Positions 15,217 to 23,388 of a DNA stretch of 36,338 nucleotides are shown piece by piece. Each line of letters starts with the position of its first letter. Positions within the stretch are counted from its first letter, which is position 1. This DNA comes from Clostridia bacterium (GTDB lineage Bacteria; Bacillota; Clostridia; Oscillospirales; CAG-272). Both the position numbers and the translations under genes were made by a program. The notes beneath the pieces are model-generated. The model had not been told where the DNA came from. It was given only the letters and a program-made list of their open reading frames with translations, and ran no database searches. Location of the stretch: positions 1 to 36,338 of the forward strand of contig JAFTKJ010000002.1 in assembly GCA_017453305.1 (NCBI GenBank), given 5' to 3'.

Positions 15217-18210
15217 TTATTCGGTCTCCTGAAAAGCCTTACTCAGCGCACGAGCAATTGCCTGCATACGGTCGGGATCGACCTTCAGGACACGGCGGTC
15301 ATAGGTTAAAAGCCCGTTGGTTTCGTCCTCGACGTCGCTGACCTGTGTCAGGATGGCGGCACAAAGTCCGTTTTGGATCGCGGGGACGATCTCCTCCGAG
15401 TACAACTTCTCTAAAGCATCCGAAAGGGCGTCCGTGTCCTTGAAAAAGCGGTAACCGTAGGTCTTATCCAAATTAAAGGAATGCCCCTCTGTTTTGCAGG
15501 AGTAGCCGCCGAACTCCGAGAGCACCAAGGGCTTTTGGCTTGCCGTCAGCGAGATCGGCTTGAAATAAACGTGCTCGCTTTGCACGTCGCTCTCCACGTC
15601 CGAGAACCACCCGGACGCCGTGTCGTACACGCGCGTGGGATCGAGTGATTTTAATTCCCCGTAAATACGGGAGGCATCCTTGTACTGTCCCCAGCCCTCA
15701 TTGAAAATTGTGTAATAACATACGCACGGGTGGTTGTAAAGCAGGCGGATCGTTTGCTTGGCGCTCTGCTCAAAGTCGGCACGGCGGCGTGCGCTTGCGC
15801 GATGGGTGATCCCCTTTTTCAGCCCGGCTGTGGGGAGCGCGGTATCGATCAAAAAGCTGTACTTTCCATTGTTGACCATGTCCTGAAAGACGATCATGCC
15901 CTGTCGGTCGCACTCGTAATAAAAGACGTCCGGCTCGATCTTGATGTGCTTGCGGAGCACGTTGAAGCCGCAAGCCTTCATTTGCGCCACGTCAAAGCGG
16001 TAGCCGTCGGGCGTGGCGGGAAGATAGATGCCGTCGCTGTAGTAGCCTTGGTCAAGCAAGCCGTGGAAGAAATAGGGCTTGCCGTTGAGAGCGATGCACG
16101 GTCTTTCTCCCGTCGTTTGCACCTCGATCGAGCGCAGAGCAAAATAGGACTCGATAACGTCAGCGCCGCTTTGTAGCGTAAAGAAATACAGATACGGATC
16201 CTCGGGTGACCACAGCCGCGGATCCTCTATCTCCAAAAGGAAGCGATCCCCCGTGTAGGTGTAGATGCGCGTGCCCGTTTCGGTGCGGAGTGTCAAGGTC
16301 TTTTCCTCCTCGCCGCCCTCGGTTTCTACCGTGACGCTGTGCAACGTGGGCGTCAGGCGAAGCGAGGAAAGATGCTTTGTGGGAACGTTCTCCAACCAAA
16401 CGGGCTGCCAGATGCCGCTGATGGGCGTGTACCACATACCGCCGCGCTTGTAGCGCTGTTTACCGTAGCAAAGCTCCGGATCCAATTGGTCGATGACCGT
16501 GACCGTCAAGCGGTTCTCGCCCATGCGCGCCGCCGCCGTAACGTCGGCTTCGAAGGGGAGGTATCCTCCCGTGTGGCGGCAGACCGTAACGCCGTTGAGC
16601 GTTACCTCCGCAATCTGATCTACCGCTCCAAAATGCAAAAGAAGCGTGTCATTCCAAAATTCGGACGTCAGGGTAAAGGTCTTTTCGTAGCGGTAACGCT
16701 CTCCCTTTCGGAGGGCTCTGCCAATGCCCGAAAGCTCCGATTCGGGTACAAAGGGCACACGGATCTCGCCAAGCGATTCGCTCCGCTTTCCTTTTTCCAC
16801 GTACAGCTCCCACGCTCCGCAAAGAGACTGATAGGATGCGCGCTTCATTTGGGGACGGGGATATTCCTCCGCCCATTCGTTTCCCGTGGTGCTCTCCTCA
16901 AAGGGAGTGGACAGACGCACGGTGCGCGGACGCTTGGTCATGCGCGATACAAGCAGCAACAAAACCAGCACAGCAGATGCGATCAGGGCTGCCAGAAAAA
17001 TGTTTTCGTTGGGTAAAAACGAGGTGGTACCGTCGTTGTTTAAAATCGTTTCGGCATTGGCAAGCACGGCACTGCCGATGGCAGGACCAACCACACCCGG
17101 AATGAGCACCTGCGCGCAGATGCGTACGCCCTGCAGCATGCCGGATTTTCCCTCGGGTGTCAGGTCGCGGATCTTTGCGCCAAACACCGCCATTCCCGAC
17201 AGATAGCCGCACATCATCAGCAGCGAGCCAACAAACACAAGCACGGTGCTCTTGCAGAAAAACAAGACCACGTAGCCCGACATCAACGATGCAAGGCTGA
17301 CGGCAGAGGAAAAGCCAAAGCCCTTTTTATCGTACACCTTGCCCCAAAAAGCTGTCGCCACCGACGCCAGCACGATGGCGGGCGCCATGATAAAAACGTA
17401 ATCGGTCATGGCGAGCGACTTTTCGTAGTAGATGATAAGGTATGGCATGAAGATCTGAATAGAGATATTGAACAGGATAAATGCCAACAGATAGAAATAA
17501 AGCGAGAGATTCCCCTTGAGCGTGGAGGGGCGGAAGCCGTACACCACGTTTTGCCAATATCCCGTTTGGGAACGGACACACCGCGCGGGCTCGTCGATCA
17601 AAAAGATGCCCAGAACGCCCACCGCGATCACCACGCCGCCGATGATGGCAAAAATCCACACCCAGCTTTCGGGAAGGGTGAGATCAAAGAACATAAATCC
17701 GCCAAAGACTGCCAGGATCGCAACCAGCGGCATCATGGCGTTGATCCCCTCCGCCGCGCCGCGATTGCTGTGATCGGTGCTGTCGGTCAGCCACGCGTTA
17801 AAGGCGGCGTCATTTGCCGAGGAGCCGAAAAAGGTCATGACGCAATCCAATATAATGACCAGCGAGATCGCCACCGCCGAGGCGTTGGTAGCAAACCATA
17901 CGGTAGGATCGACGGCGTCAACACGGATCAGGCAAAAGCCGAGAATGGAGACGCCCCACAAAATATAACCACCGCAAATAAAGAGCTTGCGCTTGCCGAT
18001 GCGGTCGGAGAGTGCGCCGATGAGTACGGTGGTCAGTGCCGCCGATACGGCACTTGCCGCCACCATGGTGGAAATATCGGACGCGCTTGCGCGGAACATG
18101 TTGTAAATAAACACGTTGAGGTACATGTTCTCCACCACCCACGCCACCTGTCCGATGAGTCCGAACAGCGTCAGCGCGCACCAAAAGCGAGGGGAAAGCT
18201 TTGTTTTCAT
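15217..18210 (-). CDS. MFS sugar transporter fused to a GH2-type glycosidase
   Basis: One uninterrupted 997-residue frame. Residues 1-422 are a 12-segment major facilitator transporter, with the loop 2-3 motif DRIGKRK at 69-75. A hydrophilic linker of about 30 residues follows. Residues about 455-997 are a complete glycoside hydrolase family 2 unit: jelly-roll sugar-binding domain, immunoglobulin-like domain, and a TIM barrel with general acid/base Glu838 (TIFNEGWG) and nucleophile Glu899 (VLSEFGG). An even number of membrane segments puts the hydrolase in the cytoplasm, where it could split a glycoside as it enters. ATG 18210 follows GGAGG; longer N-terminal extension has no site. The internal ATG at 16848 has GGAGG 17 bases away, too far for good initiation. 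Substrate (galactoside, glucuronide, mannoside) cannot be told. Confidence 0.9.
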   Translation of the reverse strand: MKTKLSPRFWCALTLFGLIGQVAWVVENMYLNVFIYNMFRASASDISTMVAASAVSAALTTVLIGALSDRIGKRKLFICGGYILWGVSILGFCLIRVDAVDPTVWFATNASAVAISLVIILDCVMTFFGSSANDAAFNAWLTDSTDHSNRGAAEGINAMMPLVAILAVFGGFMFFDLTLPESWVWIFAIIGGVVIAVGVLGIFLIDEPARCVRSQTGYWQNVVYGFRPSTLKGNLSLYFYLLAFILFNISIQIFMPYLIIYYEKSLAMTDYVFIMAPAIVLASVATAFWGKVYDKKGFGFSSAVSLASLMSGYVVLFFCKSTVLVFVGSLLMMCGYLSGMAVFGAKIRDLTPEGKSGMLQGVRICAQVLIPGVVGPAIGSAVLANAETILNNDGTTSFLPNENIFLAALIASAVLVLLLLVSRMTKRPRTVRLSTPFEESTTGNEWAEEYPRPQMKRASYQSLCGAWELYVEKGKRSESLGEIRVPFVPESELSGIGRALRKGERYRYEKTFTLTSEFWNDTLLLHFGAVDQIAEVTLNGVTVCRHTGGYLPFEADVTAAARMGENRLTVTVIDQLDPELCYGKQRYKRGGMWYTPISGIWQPVWLENVPTKHLSSLRLTPTLHSVTVETEGGEEEKTLTLRTETGTRIYTYTGDRFLLEIEDPRLWSPEDPYLYFFTLQSGADVIESYFALRSIEVQTTGERPCIALNGKPYFFHGLLDQGYYSDGIYLPATPDGYRFDVAQMKACGFNVLRKHIKIEPDVFYYECDRQGMIVFQDMVNNGKYSFLIDTALPTAGLKKGITHRASARRRADFEQSAKQTIRLLYNHPCVCYYTIFNEGWGQYKDASRIYGELKSLDPTRVYDTASGWFSDVESDVQSEHVYFKPISLTASQKPLVLSEFGGYSCKTEGHSFNLDKTYGYRFFKDTDALSDALEKLYSEEIVPAIQNGLCAAILTQVSDVEDETNGLLTYDRRVLKVDPDRMQAIARALSKAFQETE

Positions 18211-18241
18211 ATCAAACCTCCGTTTTGCAATGCTTTTTTTC

Positions 18242-18270
18242 ATTATACCATGTTCGTGCGCGTTTTGCAA
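18242..18270 (-). promoter_or_regulatory. Promoter of the MFS-GH2 gene
   Basis: Minus strand: -35 TTGCAA (18265-18270), 17-bp spacing, -10 TATAAT (18242-18247) with TGG extension. Divergent from the ceramidase-like gene promoter 34 bases away, so both genes may share control. Confidence 0.82.
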
Positions 18271-18303
18271 GCAAAAAAGTTTTTGCCGATCATAAAAAAT
18301 GGC

Positions 18304-18332
18304 TTGACATCTCTTCACTCTCTTGCTATAAT
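18304..18332 (+). promoter_or_regulatory. Promoter of the ceramidase-like/SGNH operon
   Basis: -35 TTGACA (18304-18309), 17-bp spacing, -10 TATAAT (18327-18332) with TGC extension, 48 bases before the start codon. Confidence 0.87.
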
Positions 18333-18379
18333 GGTCGTAAGATTGAAATTCTGTTTTTCATTGCAAAAAGGAGGTTCAC

Positions 18380-19687
18380 ATGAGATTTGGTACCGCAAAG
18401 GTGATCACCACCCCACCCTTCAAAATGAAGCTTTCCTGCTCCGGAAAAATGGACGTGGACTATGAGGATATTTACGACGACGTATACGCACGCTGTCTGG
18501 TATTTGAAAACAGTGACCGCCGTTTTGTGCTGATGTCGTTTGACCTTTTGTTTCATGACCGATCCCTGAACAACACGATTGCGGAATACGCAAATGAAAA
18601 ATACGGAATTGCAAAGGAAGCAGTGTGCGTCTGCTATACTCATGCGCATACCACTCCCGCCTCCAAGGGCTACCACCCCCTTCACCACGACGATCGCTAC
18701 GAGGAATTGCTGATCGAGCGTGGGAAGGAATGTCTTGACCACGCCATGGAAGCCTTGTTTGAGGGATACTATGAATACGGCTCCATGGAAATTGAAATGA
18801 ACGACAGCCGACGCGCCTGCATTGACGGTCACTATCAGAACCGTCCCGATCCCAACAAGCCCCACGATAAGGAGCTGTTTGTGATCACGGTGCGCGACAC
18901 CAACGACAAGATCCGCTCGGTGCTGGTCAACTACGCCTGCCACCCCGTGTTCTATCCTGCCCCGCTGACGCTTTGCGGCGAGTTCCCCGCGCGTCTTTGC
19001 CGCGAGCTGGACGCAAAATATGAGGGCTGTGTTTCGCTCTTTGCTCAATCCGCAGGCGGCGACGTACGCCCACGCCCCGTTGCCGTACCGCTGGAGGACG
19101 GCACCTGGAAATGGCGTGCAGGTACGTTTGAGGAAATGGAAAAATTCGGCACGGATCTCGCTCTTCTCGCGCAAGCCCTGATCAACAGTGGCAACATGAA
19201 GCGCGGCGCGGCAATCTTTTCGGCGGTACAGTTTGAGATTCCTCTGGAAATGCACGGACGCTCACTTGCAGACTTTGAAAAGCTTTGGGAGCGTTGGAAG
19301 GACGATCGCTACGGTCCCAACCGTACCAACGCCTACCTCATTTCGCACGGAGGATATGAAAAGCTCTCCGACGTTTTGATGCTCTCATGCCAGATCTTTT
19401 GTGTGAACAAGCAGTTTTACATTGCAACCATGGGCGGCGAGCCCTGCTACAACGTCAAGCAGATCGTACGCGAGGTCTTTGGCGACAGGACGCTCTGTTT
19501 TGTGGGCTACACCGATGCGTGCGCCTACATCGTTGACGACGTGATGATCGACGAGGGCGGCTACGAGCCGACCAGCTCGCTGGAGTATGGACTGAAGGGC
19601 AATTTCAAGCGCGGCATCAGCCAAAGCATTCGCCAAGGCTTTACCGATGCGCTGGCTACACTGTTAAACAAGCAGAAAGGGGAATGA
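18380..19687 (+). CDS. Neutral/alkaline ceramidase-like hydrolase
   Basis: A 435-residue protein resembling the N-terminal catalytic domain of neutral/alkaline non-lysosomal ceramidases, which are zinc amidases. Visible: the start GTAKVITTPP, the zinc-type motif THAHTTPASKGYH (about residues 91-103), and VNYACHPVF followed by an AGGDVRPR loop. It lacks a signal peptide, so it acts in the cytoplasm and is unlikely to hydrolyse extracellular ceramide. Short relatives of this kind in gut Firmicutes sit among sugar-degradation genes and their substrate is unknown. Start ATG follows AAAAGGAGGTTCAC. The stop overlaps the SGNH gene start (ATGA), so the two are co-translated, and the pair is divergent from the MFS-GH2 gene. 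Confidence 0.8.
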   Translation: MRFGTAKVITTPPFKMKLSCSGKMDVDYEDIYDDVYARCLVFENSDRRFVLMSFDLLFHDRSLNNTIAEYANEKYGIAKEAVCVCYTHAHTTPASKGYHPLHHDDRYEELLIERGKECLDHAMEALFEGYYEYGSMEIEMNDSRRACIDGHYQNRPDPNKPHDKELFVITVRDTNDKIRSVLVNYACHPVFYPAPLTLCGEFPARLCRELDAKYEGCVSLFAQSAGGDVRPRPVAVPLEDGTWKWRAGTFEEMEKFGTDLALLAQALINSGNMKRGAAIFSAVQFEIPLEMHGRSLADFEKLWERWKDDRYGPNRTNAYLISHGGYEKLSDVLMLSCQIFCVNKQFYIATMGGEPCYNVKQIVREVFGDRTLCFVGYTDACAYIVDDVMIDEGGYEPTSSLEYGLKGNFKRGISQSIRQGFTDALATLLNKQKGE

Positions 19688-20322
19688 ACATGACAAAAAT
19701 CACTTGTATTGGAGATTCCATTCGCATTCAATACACCCCTCGCGTCCGCGAGATGCTGGGAGAGGGCTTTGAGGTCTATGCGCCCACAGAAAACTGCAGA
19801 TATTCCAAATTCACCCTACGCGGCTTGTACGATTGGAAAGCGGATATGTCAGGCAGCCGCATCGTGCATTGGAACAACGGTCTTTGGGACGTATGTGAGC
19901 TGTTTGGCGACGGTCCCTTTGCCACCGTGGAGGAATATGTAACGAATATGCTCCGCGTTGCCGACATTTTGCTCTCGCGTCACGAGGCGGTCATTTTTGC
20001 AACCACCACGCCCGTCAGCCCTCTCAATCCGCACACCAAAAACGAGGAGGTCAAGCGCTACAACGATGCTCTCGTGCCTCGCTTGATCGAGCGCGGTGTC
20101 ATCATCAACGATCTGCATTCCCTCGTCGTTGCCGATCTCGGTCGCTACATCAGCAGTGACAAAACGCACCTGACTCCCGAGGGCATTGAAATGTGCGCGC
20201 GCGCAACCACCGACGCCATTCTTGCGGCATACAAATCCCTCCCTGCCACAAAAGCAGAAAACACCCCCGACCACTTTGACGATACCGGCGTACCGATTGA
20301 ATTTACCGACGGGAAGAAATAA
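19684..20322 (+). CDS. SGNH/GDSL-family hydrolase
   Basis: A 212-residue cytoplasmic hydrolase of the SGNH fold (esterase, deacetylase or lipase type). Block I is GDSI (catalytic Ser at residue 12), the block II/III region HWNNGLWD holds a likely oxyanion residue, and block V is the DKTHLTPEG motif (DxxH catalytic pair) at about residue 159. It has no signal peptide. Coupled by ATGA overlap to the ceramidase-like gene. A second in-frame ATG at 19690 is an alternative start. With the neighbouring amidase-like protein it may strip acyl groups from an imported glycoside, which is an inference. Ends immediately at a strong terminator. Confidence 0.87.
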   Translation: MNMTKITCIGDSIRIQYTPRVREMLGEGFEVYAPTENCRYSKFTLRGLYDWKADMSGSRIVHWNNGLWDVCELFGDGPFATVEEYVTNMLRVADILLSRHEAVIFATTTPVSPLNPHTKNEEVKRYNDALVPRLIERGVIINDLHSLVVADLGRYISSDKTHLTPEGIEMCARATTDAILAAYKSLPATKAENTPDHFDDTGVPIEFTDGKK

Positions 20323-20370
20323 ATCTGAACGGGCTGTTTCAAACCTTATTTGAAACAGCCCGTTCAGATT
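20322..20370. terminator. Convergent bidirectional terminator
   Basis: A 22-bp perfect stem (arms 20322-20343 and 20349-20370) with a five-base loop CCTTA. It separates the plus-strand SGNH gene, whose stop it touches, from the minus-strand MATE gene. Confidence 0.9.
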
Positions 20371-20374
20371 TTCG

Positions 20375-21730
20375 CTATGAATGCGTTAAATTCTTCATCC
20401 AATCAAAGCGGTTGATCTTGACCACCGCCACAAAGCATTTGAGGATCTGGTCGCACTTGAGGCAGGCAAACACCACCCAAGCAGGTGCACCGAGATACGT
20501 GGCAAGGATCGCCGAGGGCAACACCACCAAAAAGACGAAGACCGTATCGTTTTTGAACACAAAGCCAACGTCGCCGCCCGCCTTGACAAGTCCTGCAAGG
20601 CATGCCGCCTGATAGCAGGTGCCCACAATGGTGACCGCTAAGACCGCGATCAGCTCCATGGAAACTCGCGTTGCCTCCGCGCTGATGCCGCCGTACAACC
20701 CCACAAAGGGGGTGCGCAGCAAAAACACCGCTCCGCCCGTCAACAACCCCAGACCCAAAAACAGGACCTGCACCGTGCGCGCGTATTCCTTGACCAATTC
20801 GGTCTTGCCGGCTCCCACCGTCTTGCCCGTGATCACGCCCACCGCCGTTGACATGCCGTTCATGGTGACGTACGCCAAGGAATTCATCGTGTTTGCAACG
20901 CTCACCGCCGTGGTCACGCTCTCCGAAAATCGTCCGAGAATGGCGGAGCTTGCCATCATATTGACGCTCCAGACGACGTTGCCGCCAATGATGGGAAGTC
21001 CGTTGCGGATAAAATCCCTGCGCAACATACGGTCGCTGACAAAAATATCCTTTGGGCGCAAGCGGAGCGTACGGTCAATTTTTATCACGTAAAAAATCAT
21101 CACCAGCATCTCGATCATGCGCGATGCCACCGTTGCGATCGCCGCGCCGCGAATGCCGAGTACCGGAAATCCCAGCTTGCCGAAAATGAGCAGATAGTTC
21201 AGCCCTACGTTGCAAAACAGCGAGATCAGCGAAACAACCATTCCCACGCGCGCGACCTCAATACTTCGCATTGCCGCGATGAGTGCTTGTGTCACGCAAA
21301 AAAAGACGTAAGAAAAGCAGACGATGCGCAAATACTCCGCCCCCGCCGCAACAACGCTTTCGGTGGTGGAAAACAGACGCATCAATTCCGTCGGGAACAG
21401 CGCACACGTAAGCGTCAGAAGTACTCCGAACAGCAAAGAAAACTGCAATCCCACCGCAACGATGCGCTTGATGCTGTCGGTATCTCTCTTTCCCCAATAC
21501 TGCGCCGCAAGGATCAGGATCGCGCCCTCGACGCCGCCCGACAGCATTTGCAGAAAGGTTTGCATCTGGTTGCCCATAAACACACCCGATACTGCCGCAT
21601 CTCCAAGAGACCCGATCATCAAATTATCTGCAAAATTGACCGAGAAGGTGATCAGATTCTGCAACGCCACCGGAATGGCAAGCAGGATCAGCGATCGGTA
21701 AAAGGTCTTGTCCCGTGTCAGCAAGCGCAT
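20375..21730 (-). CDS. MATE-family efflux transporter
   Basis: A 451-residue, 12-segment membrane antiporter of the MATE family (drug or metabolite export driven by Na+ or H+). Two MatE repeats are recognisable: the first starts at LILLAIPVALQNLITFSVNFADNLMIG, the second at FIRNGLPIIGGNVVWSVN (about residue 240). The length is typical. ATG follows GGAGGGGGAAACAGCC. Transcribed on its own from the minus-strand promoter at 21778-21806, divergent from the VOC gene. Substrate unknown. Confidence 0.93.
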   Translation of the reverse strand: MRLLTRDKTFYRSLILLAIPVALQNLITFSVNFADNLMIGSLGDAAVSGVFMGNQMQTFLQMLSGGVEGAILILAAQYWGKRDTDSIKRIVAVGLQFSLLFGVLLTLTCALFPTELMRLFSTTESVVAAGAEYLRIVCFSYVFFCVTQALIAAMRSIEVARVGMVVSLISLFCNVGLNYLLIFGKLGFPVLGIRGAAIATVASRMIEMLVMIFYVIKIDRTLRLRPKDIFVSDRMLRRDFIRNGLPIIGGNVVWSVNMMASSAILGRFSESVTTAVSVANTMNSLAYVTMNGMSTAVGVITGKTVGAGKTELVKEYARTVQVLFLGLGLLTGGAVFLLRTPFVGLYGGISAEATRVSMELIAVLAVTIVGTCYQAACLAGLVKAGGDVGFVFKNDTVFVFLVVLPSAILATYLGAPAWVVFACLKCDQILKCFVAVVKINRFDWMKNLTHS

Positions 21731-21777
21731 GGCTGTTTCCCCCTCCTTTTTTGTTTTCCGATTGAGAACTTATCTCC

Positions 21778-21806
21778 ATTATAGCACAGAAAATGCGCTT
21801 TGTCTA
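21778..21806 (-). promoter_or_regulatory. Promoter of the MATE gene
   Basis: Minus strand: -35 TAGACA (21801-21806), 17-bp spacing, -10 TATAAT (21778-21783) with TGC extension. Its -35 directly abuts the -35 of the divergent VOC promoter. Confidence 0.75.
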
Positions 21807-21835
21807 TTGATATTTCTCAAAAAGTGTGCTAAAAT
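21807..21835 (+). promoter_or_regulatory. Promoter of the VOC-YmdB operon
   Basis: -35 TTGATA (21807-21812), 17-bp spacing, -10 TAAAAT (21830-21835) with TGC extension. Confidence 0.75.
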
Positions 21836-21902
21836 AGTTAGGAAAAGACACCGTTTTCTTTAAAACGTCAAGCGGTTGAAACAACCAAACGGAGGATTTA
21901 CC

Positions 21903-22310
21903 ATGAAGCGTATCACAAAAGGCATTCACCACATTGCCCTCAAGTGCATCAGCGAGGAGCATTTTAAGGAGACCGTGCACTTTTACCACGATCTGTACGG
22001 TATGGAGATCGTCAGAACCTGGACCACCGGCGGCGAGGCAAAATACCCTTGCGTGATGCTGGATACGGGTGCCGGCGTTCTGGAGATCTGTGCCAACGGC
22101 AAGGACGTGCTCTCCCAGGGCGCGCTCCGTCACATTGCGCTTGAGGTGGACAGCGTGGACGAGTGTATTGAGATCGCTCGCAAGGCAGGCTACAAGATCA
22201 CCATTGAGCCCACCGACATCTGCTTCAACTCAGACCCTCCCTTCCCCGCTCGCATGGGCTTTTGCATCGGTCCTGTCGGTGAAGAGGTCGAGTTCTTTGA
22301 ATTGAGATAA
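21903..22310 (+). CDS. VOC/glyoxalase-family protein
   Basis: A 135-residue protein of the vicinal-oxygen-chelate superfamily with two beta-alpha-beta-beta-beta modules. Likely metal ligands are the His of GIHHIALK (residue 8 or 9), Glu of GVLEICANG, His of LRHIALEV and Glu of EVEFFEL near the C-terminus. The set suits a glyoxalase I-like lyase or dioxygenase; the substrate is not evident. ATG 21903 follows GGAGGATTTACC. It is 23 bases before the phosphoesterase gene, so the two form an operon. Confidence 0.87.
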   Translation: MKRITKGIHHIALKCISEEHFKETVHFYHDLYGMEIVRTWTTGGEAKYPCVMLDTGAGVLEICANGKDVLSQGALRHIALEVDSVDECIEIARKAGYKITIEPTDICFNSDPPFPARMGFCIGPVGEEVEFFELR

Positions 22311-22333
22311 TTTTTTCATAGAAAGGCTACCGT

Positions 22334-23107
22334 ATGCGTATTCTCGCCCTGGGCGACGTTGTAGGAAGCAACACCGCCGATTATTTAAAAGCAAAGCTTT
22401 GGAGCTTGCGAAGCAAGGAACACATTGATTTTACCGTGGCGAACGGCGAAAACGCCACCAACATTCACGGCTTGAGCACCGCCGACGCCGAGGCACTCCT
22501 TGATTCTGGAATCGATCTGATCACACTTGGAAACCATGCGTTTGGCGTCAAGGATATCTACTCCTATCTTGACGCGCACGAGCAGAGCATCATTCGCCCT
22601 GCCAACTATCCCCCCGAAGCACCGGGCGTGGGATACACCGTGCGTGACGTGTGCGGGTGGCGCCTGCTTTGCATCAACGTCAGCGGAAGAGTTTATCTCG
22701 ATCCGCTTGCCTCCCCGTTTGATACGGTGGATCGCATCTTAGAGCGTGAAAGCGGCACTTATGATCTTGCGCTGATGGATATCCACGCCGAGGCAACCAG
22801 CGAAAAGCTGGCACTCGCGCGCTATTTTGACGGTCGCGTGCAGGTGATGTTCGGCACGCACACGCACGTTCCCACCGCCGACGAGCAGGTGCTTTCGGGC
22901 GGCTCGGGCTATATCACCGACCTTGGCATGTGCGGTCCCGTGAACGGCATTCTCGGCACCGACGCCGAGGCGGTCGTCTACCGCTTTCGCACCATGATGC
23001 CCACGCGCTTTTCCGTTGCAGACGGCTCTATCCGTGCGCAGGGGGCGATCTTCGATTTGGACGAAAGCTCCAAACGGGTGCGGAGCGTGACACGAATTAC
23101 ATTTTGA
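22334..23107 (+). CDS. YmdB-like metallophosphoesterase
   Basis: A 257-residue calcineurin-like phosphoesterase of the YmdB (TIGR00282) type. In Bacillus YmdB is a 2',3'-cyclic nucleotide phosphodiesterase affecting biofilm and motility. Metal-binding motifs are in order: GDVVG (residues 7-11), NGENA (about 37-41), GNHAF (about 68-72), DIHAEAT (about 147-153) and the final GTHTHVPTAD (about 172-181). No membrane segment, so cytoplasmic. ATG follows AAAGGCTACCGT. Second gene of the VOC operon. Confidence 0.92.
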   Translation: MRILALGDVVGSNTADYLKAKLWSLRSKEHIDFTVANGENATNIHGLSTADAEALLDSGIDLITLGNHAFGVKDIYSYLDAHEQSIIRPANYPPEAPGVGYTVRDVCGWRLLCINVSGRVYLDPLASPFDTVDRILERESGTYDLALMDIHAEATSEKLALARYFDGRVQVMFGTHTHVPTADEQVLSGGSGYITDLGMCGPVNGILGTDAEAVVYRFRTMMPTRFSVADGSIRAQGAIFDLDESSKRVRSVTRITF

Positions 23108-23122
23108 CTCGACAATGATCTC

Positions 23123-23146
23123 GGGGGAGCTTGCAAAAAGCCCCCC
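23123..23146 (+). terminator. Possible weak terminator after the YmdB-like gene
   Basis: GC-rich hairpin GGGGG-A-GCTT ... AAGCCCCC with one bulged A, 15 bases after the stop. The tail (ATCTCTTAT) is not a clean T run, so its strength is doubtful. Confidence 0.4.
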
Positions 23147-23297
23147 ATCTCTTATACAATATTCCCGTCAACAGACGCCTTGCATAAAAAGGAGCGGTCT
23201 TAAAAGCATGCGTTGCAGGAGCGCCCCCATCGCTGACCGCCTTCAAAAGCTTTATTCACCTAAGCAATATTGTGCTAAACAAAAGCAATCACGTCTC

Positions 23298-23326
23298 TTG
23301 CAAACATCTCGCAACGGGTGTATAAT
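23298..23326 (+). promoter_or_regulatory. Promoter of the amidohydrolase gene
   Basis: -35 TTGCAA (23298-23303), 17-bp spacing, -10 TATAAT (23321-23326). The palindrome at 23342-23353 lies just after the expected start site. Confidence 0.83.
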
Positions 23327-23341
23327 AATCATGATTCACCG

Positions 23342-23353
23342 TGTTCGCGCGAA
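23342..23353. promoter_or_regulatory. Candidate operator palindrome GTTCGCGCGAAC
   Basis: A perfect 12-bp palindrome beginning about 16 bases after the -10 of the amidohydrolase promoter, inside the untranslated leader. The position suits a repressor site. The rest of the 281-base gap before the gene holds nothing else recognisable. Confidence 0.45.
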
Positions 23354-23388
23354 CGCGCACGGCATATAGCAGAAAGGAACTTACCAAA

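Noticed and set aside
18211-18318. 36-residue N-terminal extension of the MFS-GH2 protein
   Set aside because: It would cover the promoter at 18242-18270, and ATG 18210 has a GGAGG site at the right distance.
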